Shown: positions 1 through 5,264 of the stretch, piece by piece | Layout: every line of letters begins with the position of its first letter | Position numbering within the stretch: position 1 is the stretch's first letter | NCBI GenBank assembly: GCA_028290305.1 | Contig: JAQGKC010000480.1 | Location: 1 to 6,723 of the forward strand | Direction: 5' to 3' | Source: Bradyrhizobium sp. | Lineage (GTDB): Bacteria; Pseudomonadota; Alphaproteobacteria; Rhizobiales; Xanthobacteraceae | DNA length: 6,723 nucleotides | Notes under the pieces: model-generated | Seen by the model: the letters and a program-made list of their open reading frames with translations, nothing else | Databases searched by the model: none | Told to the model about the DNA's origin: nothing | Position numbers and translations under genes: made by a program

Positions 1-361
1 CTCCTGCCGCCGCCGCAAGCGCGAATAGCCATGTCGGAGCCGGCGGCGCCCGCGAGATTGCGCCGATCGCCTTCATGGCTGCGTCCGGCGCCAGCTGCCC
101 CGACTCGACATCCCCAATCACCCGCATCGTCGAAACGACGCGATCCATATCCACGCCGGCAGGATCAGCCGGTAGCAGATTTGCCTCCTTGCCATCGGAT
201 TGAAGTTGTAGTTCCCCCCAACGAACCATGACATTTGCGCGCAGGCCCAGCTTGTGCGCCAGCCGCTCCGCCGCGGCCAGGGTCTGATCCGTGGCCTGGC
301 CGTTAATGAACAACGTCCGCGCGAAGGTGAGCACAAGATTGCAACGATCATCGGCCGTCAT
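1..361 (-). CDS. Threonine/serine exporter family protein (ThrE/DUF1212), N-terminal part, runs off left edge
   Basis: This is a partial gene; 120 codons are visible from an ATG at 361. The reading starts MTADDRCNLVLTFART and contains ERLAHKLGLRANVMVRWGEL (about residues 32-51), PAGVDMDRV (67-75) and MRVIGDVESGQLAPDAAMKAI (79-99). This is the pattern I know from the cytoplasmic N-terminal domain of the ThrE/DUF1212 exporters. The last visible residues (TWLFALAAAAG) look like the start of the first membrane helix, and the remaining helices would lie beyond base 1. Known members export threonine and serine across the inner membrane; that function is inferred from the family. The start is supported by GGGAG at 370-374, eight bases upstream. 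An 8-codon frame opening at 383 ends in TGA overlapping the ATG (ATGA), but this may be chance. The gene lies 79 bases downstream of fumC on the same strand, so the two could form an operon. Confidence 0.75.
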   Translation of the reverse strand, partial: MTADDRCNLVLTFARTLFINGQATDQTLAAAERLAHKLGLRANVMVRWGELQLQSDGKEANLLPADPAGVDMDRVVSTMRVIGDVESGQLAPDAAMKAIGAISRAPPAPTWLFALAAAAG

Positions 362-390
362 CGGAGTTGCTCCCGATCCATGGGTCTGGA

Positions 391-422
391 CGGAGCCGGC
401 CTAACGCTTCGAGCCGGCTCCG
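391..422 (-). terminator. Stem-loop between fumC and the exporter gene (possible terminator or attenuator)
   Basis: Bases 391-400 and 413-422 form a perfect 10-bp GC-rich inverted repeat (arm CGGAGCCGGC) with a 12-base loop. It lies 19 bases past the fumC stop codon on the fumC strand. No T-tract follows in that direction, so it is a weak candidate for an intrinsic terminator. It could equally be an mRNA-stabilising or processing hairpin that lowers exporter expression relative to fumC. Confidence 0.4.
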
Positions 423-440
423 GCATGGTGAGTGCCGCTG

Positions 441-1865
441 TCAGGCGGCGTGTGCCTTTGATGGCTCGCCTGCCACATACGGCTTCACCATTTTCTTCGG
501 ATCGACGACCCGATCGAACTCAGCTTCGGTAACGAAGCCCAATTTCAGGGCCGCCGCCTTCAACGTCAGATCGTTGTCCATCGCGTAGTGCGCAATCTTC
601 GACGCTTTATCATAGCCAATGACCGGCGAAAGTGCGGTCACCAGCATTAGCGAACGCTCGACGTATTCGTTGATCTTCGTCAGGTTGGGCTCGATACCCT
701 CGATCAGGAACTTGCGGAAGTTCGTGCAGCCGTCGGTCATGATCGTAGTGGAATGGGTAATGTTGAAGATGATCAGCGGCTTGTAGACGTTCATTTCGAG
801 GTAGCCGCCGGCGCCGCCGAAACCAACCGCGACGTCATTGGCCATCACCTGCACGGCAATCATCGCCAGTGCCTCGCACTGGGTCGGATTGACCTTGCCC
901 GGCATGATCGAGGAGCCTGGTTCGTTCTCCGGAATTTTCAGTTCAGCAAATCCGGCGCGCGGGCCGCACGACATCAATCGGATGTCATTGGCGATCTTGT
1001 AGAGCGACACCGCGAGCGTCCGCAACGTTCCCGAGAGCTGAACCTGCGCATCGTGAGCGCCCTGCACGGCGAACTTGTTGGACGCGGTGACGAAAGGCAA
1101 GCCGGTAAGCCTGGCAATCTGCGCCGCCGCCGCTTCGGCAAAGCCCGCCGCCGAGTTGATGCCAGTGCCGACGGCTGTACCGCCGAGCGCCAATCGGTAT
1201 ACACCCGACAAAGCGGCTTCGATCCGCTCCAGATTGTCCGACAGCATGCCGGCATAGCCCGACCATTCCTGGCCCAATGTCAGCGGAGTGGCATCCTGCA
1301 TGTGGGTGCGCCCGATCTTGATGATGTCGTCCCACTTTTGTGATTTCGCGGCAATCGCATCGCGTAGCGCGGTCACCGCTGGAACAAGCCGCTCTTTCAC
1401 GTTCACCGCCGCGGCGATGCACATGGCCGAAGGGAACGAGTCGTTCGACGACTGCGCCATGTTGACGTGATCGTTGGGATGCACCGGCGCGTGGCTTCCA
1501 AGGGGAGTGCCGGCGAGCTGGCAACACCGGTTGGAGATCACTTCGTTGACGTTCATGTTGAACTGGGTGCCGCTGCCCGTCATCCAGACATGCAGGGGAA
1601 ACATGTCGTGATGCTGGCCGGCCAGGATCTCGTCACAGGTCTGAACAATCAGGTTATAGCGTTGATCGTCGAGCCGCTTGCCGTCGCGGTTCGCGATGGC
1701 GGCGGCTTTCTTCAGGGTGGCGTAAGCCGTGATCATCTCGCGAGGAATCAGGTCCTTGCCGATGCTGAAATGTTCGAGGGAACGCTGGGTTTGAGCGCCC
1801 CAGAGCTCGTCGGCGGGTACTTCAACGACGCCGAGGCTGTCAGTCTCTTTCCTCATGCTGGTCAT
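441..1865 (-). CDS. fumC: Class II fumarate hydratase (fumarase C)
   Basis: The gene encodes a 474-residue soluble enzyme that reversibly hydrates fumarate to L-malate in the TCA cycle; family members act as cytoplasmic homotetramers. The superfamily signature [11 protein letters not shown] is at residues 317-327, with the catalytic Ser318 in the mobile loop plus Lys324 and Asn326. [16 protein letters not shown] holds His188, the other catalytic-site residue. [14 protein letters not shown] (97-110), HPNDHVN (129-135) and SSND (139-142) complete the substrate-binding and B-site regions. Numbering matches E. coli FumC, which is 467 residues long. This is the oxygen-stable iron-independent class, not FumA/B. 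The frame is open up to an ATG at 1913, but ATG 1865 has AGGAG eight bases upstream and gives a family-typical N-terminus ([26 protein letters not shown] begins there), so I use it. No frameshift or missing key residue is seen. Confidence 0.97.
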   Translation of the reverse strand: MTSMRKETDSLGVVEVPADELWGAQTQRSLEHFSIGKDLIPREMITAYATLKKAAAIANRDGKRLDDQRYNLIVQTCDEILAGQHHDMFPLHVWMTGSGTQFNMNVNEVISNRCCQLAGTPLGSHAPVHPNDHVNMAQSSNDSFPSAMCIAAAVNVKERLVPAVTALRDAIAAKSQKWDDIIKIGRTHMQDATPLTLGQEWSGYAGMLSDNLERIEAALSGVYRLALGGTAVGTGINSAAGFAEAAAAQIARLTGLPFVTASNKFAVQGAHDAQVQLSGTLRTLAVSLYKIANDIRLMSCGPRAGFAELKIPENEPGSSIMPGKVNPTQCEALAMIAVQVMANDVAVGFGGAGGYLEMNVYKPLIIFNITHSTTIMTDGCTNFRKFLIEGIEPNLTKINEYVERSLMLVTALSPVIGYDKASKIAHYAMDNDLTLKAAALKLGFVTEAEFDRVVDPKKMVKPYVAGEPSKAHAA

Positions 1866-1873
1866 AGGTCTTT

Positions 1874-1878
1874 CTCCT
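1874..1878 (-). promoter_or_regulatory. Ribosome binding site fixing the fumC start
   Basis: On the minus strand AGGAG lies eight bases before ATG 1865. It falls inside the 16-codon extension that would exist if ATG 1913 were used, which argues for the shorter protein. The extension ([16 protein letters not shown]) also does not look like a fumarase N-terminus. Confidence 0.75.
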
Positions 1879-2050
1879 TTGCTCTTCGAAAGGGCGTCGA
1901 TAAAGCGAGGCAAAGACTTGCTTCAAACCAGGTTGATCATGACGTCGATGTTGCTGCGGGTGGTTTTGGAATACGAACATCACGACTGCGCCGCGCCCTT
2001 TCAGGTAGGCCTCTGGAAACGGGAAGAAGCATGTCGTATGCTGCGTTTAG

Positions 2051-2332
2051 TCGACTGGTTTTGCCGTCGATGAACCGGTCGAACCCTATCCGCCGGTTGT
2101 GAACATCCAGGCGTGCTACACCAACGATATCACAATCGGCAACCTGCGTTCGAGCCCCGGGCCGCTAACGCCGATCAACTTTCAGCGATACGTCTATGAC
2201 AGCTTTGGCGAAAGCTTGCGGGGCTTCCTGGCCCGAGAACAACTAGCATACGCACTAGGCTCTAGATGTGGTGCACCATTAGCGTCATCTTCCATGGTAA
2301 TGGTGGACACCGCGATGAACGACTTTCGGTAG
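2051..2332 (+). other. Open reading stretch, possible gene remnant of unknown identity
   Basis: The frame is open from just after TAG 2048-2050 to TAG 2330-2332. Its first part reads FAVDEPVEPYPPVVNIQACY and continues through a segment rich in ordinary protein composition to FLAREQLAYALG near 2250. After that the composition deteriorates. The only possible start is GTG 2099, in the middle of the plausible-looking part and without a Shine-Dalgarno sequence, which would fit a decayed gene fragment rather than an intact small gene. I do not recognise the family. It may simply be a chance open frame. Confidence 0.15.
2274..2305. repeat. 8-bp perfect inverted repeat in the spacer
   Basis: CACCATTA at 2274-2281 is mirrored by TAATGGTG at 2298-2305 with a 16-base loop. 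It lies about 160-190 bases upstream of the CMD-family start. It could be an operator half-site pair or a weak hairpin. No function is shown by the sequence alone. Confidence 0.35.
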
Positions 2333-2450
2333 CCGCTCTTCCGGATAATCGTATTCGGTTCGCCTTCTTCGAGGCCCTCCAACGGTAATTTTAGATCACG
2401 ATGGCGACGCAATCAGAGTTTTCGAAGGACGGTGCAGAGCAATCGGATGG

Positions 2451-2456
2451 AAGGAG
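2451..2456 (+). promoter_or_regulatory. Ribosome binding site fixing the start of the CMD-family gene
   Basis: AAGGAG ends seven bases before ATG 2464. The frame is also open from ATG 2401, but that codon lacks a comparable site and the extra 21 residues are low in family-like character, so 2464 is preferred. Confidence 0.75.
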
Positions 2457-2463
2457 CAATCTG

Positions 2464-3060
2464 ATGAGCATAGCAGAGATCGATCCGGAATCGAGATCTC
2501 GCATACCATTGCCTCGGCGCGAGGACCTCAACTCCGAGGGTCAGAAAATCTTTGATTACTTCACATCGGGGTCAAAGGGGGTTCTGCGCGGGCTCCATGG
2601 CCCCGCTGGCATATGGCTGCACGAGCCAAAGCTTGCCGAGGTGTATGTTCCTTTCGGCAATTACCTGAGATTCCGCGCTGGGCTTCGTGAACCCGTTCGC
2701 GAGGCTTGCGTCCTGGCGATGGCCCGCGAATGCGATAGTGCGTTCGAGTGGGCGGCGCATGAGCCGGAGGCGTTACAGGTGGGCGTACCGGCTGACGTCA
2801 TTGAATTGATCAAATTCAGGAAACCGACCAGCGCGATGGAGGCGCCATTTGGCACCGTCGTCCAGTTGATCCGCGAGGCTTTTACCGAGCGCTCCGTGAG
2901 CGCGGAGACGTATGACGCTGCTGTTTCGCTGCTCGGAGTGCCGCTTCTTATCGACCTCATTACCCTTGCTGGGACATATGCGAGCACTGCCGCGCTGCTT
3001 AAAGTCTTCGATATGCAGCTAGACGCTGGCGAGACGCATCTGTTGCCGTCTCTTGAGTAA
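2464..3060 (+). CDS. Carboxymuconolactone decarboxylase (CMD)/AhpD-fold family protein without CxxC
   Basis: The gene encodes 198 residues. The central segment REPVREACVLAMARECDSAF (75-94) followed by EWAAHEPEAL (95-104) matches the core of the CMD/AhpD-like fold: helix, then E-W-x2-H, then a helix starting GVPADVIELIKF (107-118). In AhpD the core carries a redox CxxC. Here the corresponding stretch has Cys90 but Phe94 and no CxxC, as in many CMD homologues whose Glu/His pair (Glu95, His99) is kept. Length and layout, with an N-terminal LPRREDLNSEGQKIFDYF segment, fit the group of roughly 180-200-residue proteins in soil Alphaproteobacteria annotated only as CMD family. True protocatechuate-pathway PcaC is shorter, and no pca genes are nearby, so a role in aromatic catabolism is not supported. 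The substrate is unknown. The gene stands alone; its stop codon lies in a 14-bp tandem duplication. Confidence 0.8.
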   Translation: MSIAEIDPESRSRIPLPRREDLNSEGQKIFDYFTSGSKGVLRGLHGPAGIWLHEPKLAEVYVPFGNYLRFRAGLREPVREACVLAMARECDSAFEWAAHEPEALQVGVPADVIELIKFRKPTSAMEAPFGTVVQLIREAFTERSVSAETYDAAVSLLGVPLLIDLITLAGTYASTAALLKVFDMQLDAGETHLLPSLE

Positions 3061-3081
3061 TTGAAGGTGAGTAATTGAAGG
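3054..3081 (+). repeat. 14-bp perfect tandem duplication spanning a stop codon
   Basis: The unit TGAGTAATTGAAGG occurs twice head to tail (3054-3067 and 3068-3081). The first copy contains the last sense codons and the TAA stop of the CMD-family gene. It looks like a recent slippage or duplication event and does not change the protein. Confidence 0.9.
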
Positions 3082-3160
3082 GCGGGGTCGCGACGGCGCG
3101 GGCCGATCTCGAGGCGCCGGGAGTCCGGTATCGGCACCTTTGAGAGATGCGGCCGAACGA

Positions 3161-3241
3161 TCGAATGTCCGATGATCGGGGTAGACCGGAAGTGATCGGC
3201 CCACGGTCAGAACGACGCGTTTGACCCGACTCGGACATGGC
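3161..3241 (-). repeat. Likely interspersed intergenic repeat of the Bradyrhizobium/Rhodopseudomonas type
   Basis: Read on the minus strand from 3238, the sequence gives MSESGQTRRSDRGPITSGLP then RSSDIRSF. I associate this kind of pseudo-reading frame (MSxxGQxRxx...SGLPxxxDI) with a short repeat scattered between genes in Bradyrhizobium and relatives and often annotated wrongly as small hypothetical proteins. At the DNA level the ends form an imperfect inverted repeat: ATGTCCGA at 3165-3172 against TCGGACAT at 3231-3238, then TCGGG at 3176-3180 against CCCGA at 3225-3229. It could therefore fold as a long hairpin. The family assignment is from memory; the inverted repeat is seen directly. The outer boundaries are uncertain and the element may extend left to about 3100. 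Confidence 0.5.
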
Positions 3242-3402
3242 GCTGATCAATCGAGAATCAGGACTGCAAGCATATCGGTGGCATGGATGAGTGCGTCGCG
3301 GTCCGTGACTCCCGGCAACAATGAGCCGAAGAGATACCGTTTCGGGACGAATTGCCCGAAAAATTATGCCGCACCCGTCGAGGTGATAGAGTAAGGTAAA
3401 AA

Positions 3403-3473
3403 GCGGATAAGCATAGCGTCATCCGCCGCGCTCAGGCCGTTCAAGAGCGTCACGCGTCTTTGGCGGGCTCTTG
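3403..3473. repeat. Two short inverted repeats upstream of the regulator gene
   Basis: GCGGAT (3403-3408) pairs with ATCCGC (3421-3426) across 12 bases. CAAGAGC (3442-3448) pairs with GCTCTTG (3467-3473) across 18 bases. They lie 45-115 bases before the regulator start. They could be operator sites or leader hairpins. Each is short enough to occur by chance. Confidence 0.25.
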
Positions 3474-3508
3474 TTGGATCGGCTCTTTGCCCGATGATGT
3501 GCGCCAGT

Positions 3509-3512
3509 GGAG
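3509..3512 (+). promoter_or_regulatory. Ribosome binding site for the regulator
   Basis: GGAG lies six bases before ATG 3519. The frame could also start at GTG 3507, which overlaps this site and has no clear Shine-Dalgarno of its own, so ATG 3519 is preferred. Confidence 0.5.
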
Positions 3513-3518
3513 TTTGGA

Positions 3519-5114
3519 ATGGGCAAAGCGCAAGATCTCTCCTTCGGAGATCTGATCCTTGACGAAACCTGCCTGTTCGCGCGGCGCAACGGCAAGACCA
3601 TCCAGTTCACCCGCAGCGAGCGCGCTCTGCTGCTCGCCTTCACGCGTAACCCGCATCGCCTGATGCCCCGCAGCCGTCTGCTCTATGAGATCGCGTCGGC
3701 GGAATCCGACTCGCGCAACATTGATTTTCTGGTCAACCGGCTGCGGACCAAGCTCGGCGACAGGGCCAAATCGCCCAAATATATCGCCACGCAATATGGC
3801 GAAGGTTACGTGTGGATCGCTGTGCCATCGCCGGTGCCGGTCGCCGCGCCTCAGTTGGCGCCGACGGATGGATTGCTGGCGATTGTGCCGGCTTTCGCCA
3901 CGCAGGACCATCGCTTCGGCCAGCAGGCCTTATCGCTCGTCGATCGGTTGCGCAACATGATCGCGGCCGGCGTCGATGCGGGCCAGAACGTCGTCGTGGT
4001 CGAGAACGCGCGCTCGGAGCGTATGCGTTACGTCCTTCAAGTGAGCTTTCAGGCCGACAACGGGCGCCTCGATTGCGCGGCGACGTTGCGGGAAATGCCG
4101 TCGAAACACATCGTCAAGGCATTCCGTCTCGATCTCGACAGCGCGGATGCCGCGTCGTTCACGGTAGAGGCGACGCGAGTCTCCCATGGCGTGGTCGAGG
4201 CCCTGCAGCAGGCGCTGACCGATGCATCGACGGGCCTCGGCACGCCCACGGATCAACCGCTTGAGATCCGCCTGCGCAAGGCATCGGCGCTTTTGTCGTC
4301 GTCGAATCCGACGTGGCTGGAACGCGGCCAGTACCTCAGCGCAGAGCGCGCGAAAAATCCATCCAACGCCGACATTGCGCTGCAATGGTGCCTGCATCTG
4401 TTCGCGCGCCTTGTGCTCGACAGTCCCTTCAGCGGCGGCATGAGCCTGGACGACCGCGACGCGATCGAGAGCGAGATCGAAACGACGGTGCTGGACTATC
4501 TGCCGCTCATCGAGGCCAATCCACTGCTGATGCTGGCGGCGGCCAAGCTGCTGTATTTCATCAATCGCGGTCATCTCGATCTGGCCGAGGACCTCGCCGA
4601 GCGCGCCTTTGCGCGGACGGCAGACTTCGCCGCCGCGTTGCCCGTGCTCGGGCAGTTGCGACAGGCGCGCGGCAATTTCAACGAGGCGATGGCCTTCTTC
4701 GATCGCGGCATCGAGACGGCCGAGGCCGACAGTGAATTTCTGCTGCATATGCGGGTGCTGAAGTGCATCGCGCTGCTGGCCGCGGGCGACCGCGCCGCGT
4801 TGGAGTTTGCAGCGACGTTTTCGCTGGACACCGCGCATTGCCCGCCCGACACCCGCGTGCTGATCAGGCTCATGCTCACGCCCGGCGATCAGCCGTTGCC
4901 GGCGGCGGTGGCGAAGGCCCTTGTCGCGGCAGGTCCCGCCGGTGCGCGCGGTGCCGTCGCCGTGCTCTACTTCACCTCGGCGCGCCAGCACACCTCAGAA
5001 CGCGCCCGCGCCAACGTCATGGGCGGCATCGTCGCCCATGTGACAAGCCTGCACGGCCCGCAGGCGATCCCGGCGTTCGTTTTGGCGGGGACGGGGTTGG
5101 CCGCGGCCGGCTGA
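3519..5114 (+). CDS. Winged-helix (OmpR/PhoB-type) transcriptional regulator with TPR-like C-terminal region, CadC/HilA-like
   Basis: The gene encodes 531 residues. Residues 6-101 are a Trans_reg_C winged helix: an N-terminal strand region (LSFGDLILDETCLFARRNGK), TRSERALLLAFTRNPHRLMPR for the first helices, a recognition helix in SRNIDFLVNRLRTKLGD (65-81) and a wing in YIATQYGEGYVWI (88-100). There is no receiver domain, so it is not a classical response regulator. Residues 117-235 form an alpha/beta region (LLAIVPAF, VVVVENARS, YVLQVSFQ) like the middle domain of CadC-type and HilA-like regulators. Residues 267-415 are helical and TPR-like, clearest in LDLAEDLAERAFARTADFAA and ARGNFNEAMAFFDRGIETAE. 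I see no membrane helix, unlike CadC or ToxR, so it is probably cytoplasmic. It stands directly upstream of a large autotransporter-type gene, its likely but unproven target. The ligand or partner is unknown. Confidence 0.8.
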   Translation: MGKAQDLSFGDLILDETCLFARRNGKTIQFTRSERALLLAFTRNPHRLMPRSRLLYEIASAESDSRNIDFLVNRLRTKLGDRAKSPKYIATQYGEGYVWIAVPSPVPVAAPQLAPTDGLLAIVPAFATQDHRFGQQALSLVDRLRNMIAAGVDAGQNVVVVENARSERMRYVLQVSFQADNGRLDCAATLREMPSKHIVKAFRLDLDSADAASFTVEATRVSHGVVEALQQALTDASTGLGTPTDQPLEIRLRKASALLSSSNPTWLERGQYLSAERAKNPSNADIALQWCLHLFARLVLDSPFSGGMSLDDRDAIESEIETTVLDYLPLIEANPLLMLAAAKLLYFINRGHLDLAEDLAERAFARTADFAAALPVLGQLRQARGNFNEAMAFFDRGIETAEADSEFLLHMRVLKCIALLAAGDRAALEFAATFSLDTAHCPPDTRVLIRLMLTPGDQPLPAAVAKALVAAGPAGARGAVAVLYFTSARQHTSERARANVMGGIVAHVTSLHGPQAIPAFVLAGTGLAAAG

Positions 5115-5200
5115 AAACGCTCCGTCAACCGCCGGATGTGGTGTAGATCGGCAACATCTCGGCATTTGTGTGGCTTTCAAACACTGAGCAAACAATTGCC

Positions 5201-5209
5201 TGCTATAGA
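5201..5209 (+). promoter_or_regulatory. Candidate extended -10 promoter for the autotransporter-type gene
   Basis: TGCTATAGA at 5201-5209 matches the extended -10 pattern TGnTATAAT except at the last two positions. No good -35 is visible at the normal distance, which is tolerated by extended -10 promoters. Transcription would start near 5216, leaving about 50 bases before TTG 5265. It lies between the regulator and the surface protein gene and would let the latter be transcribed on its own. Confidence 0.3.
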
Positions 5210-5264
5210 CGACGCCAGCGCCGGCCCAATTCTGTCGGCAACGTGGAAGGCGCGGGGGACGGCT

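Larger units (their letters stand above)
1866..2463. other. Divergent spacer between fumC and the CMD-family gene, mostly without recognisable genes
   Basis: This roughly 600-base stretch separates divergently read genes and must hold the fumC promoter (minus) and probably the promoter for the gene at 2464 (plus). I could not identify a convincing -35/-10 pair for either. The right part (about 2240-2400) is visibly less GC-rich than the flanking genes, with an AT-rich patch around 2386-2397. Short open frames occur on both strands. The only ones that read even slightly like protein are the plus-strand stretch 2051-2332, listed separately, and a minus-strand stretch ending near 2194. Neither has a good ribosome binding site or a family I recognise. 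Confidence 0.5.
3061..3518. other. Gene-free spacer of 458 bases with repeats and small hairpins
   Basis: No convincing gene lies here on either strand. The left part holds the tandem duplication and a likely interspersed repeat (about 3161-3241). The right part, upstream of the regulator gene, holds two short inverted repeats: GCGGAT/ATCCGC (3403-3408 and 3421-3426) and CAAGAGC/GCTCTTG (3442-3448 and 3467-3473). The regulator promoter should be here, but I saw only a weak candidate (TTGTTG at 3471 and GATGAT at 3494, 17-base spacing). That would leave a very short leader. Confidence 0.5.

Noticed and set aside
753..1343. Plus-strand 196-residue open frame inside fumC
   Set aside because: It is fully antisense to conserved fumarase sequence, and its composition is typical of a GC-driven shadow.
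1467..2102. Plus-strand 211-residue open frame over the 5' half of fumC
   Set aside because: It lies mostly antisense to an unmistakable fumarase with intact motifs; its protein has the Arg/Val/Gly-rich look of a shadow frame in GC-rich DNA and no family.
2148..2170. GTTCGAGCCCC, resembling a tRNA T-arm or attachment-site remnant
   Set aside because: No matching acceptor, D-arm or anticodon arm is found around it, so it is probably chance.
2194..2412. Minus-strand 72-residue open frame in the spacer
   Set aside because: It starts at TTG without a ribosome site and has no recognised family; the end is Arg/Lys/Ser-rich and shadow-like. A similarity search could overturn this.
3471..3499. TTGTTG and GATGAT with 17-base spacing as regulator promoter
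   Set aside because: The -10 match is poor and the implied leader would be only about 13 bases, too short to include a normal ribosome site comfortably.
3930..4991. Minus-strand 353-residue open frame opposite the regulator
   Set aside because: It is rich in Arg, Gln and His with no recognisable domain; the plus frame has a clear winged helix and TPR-like helices.
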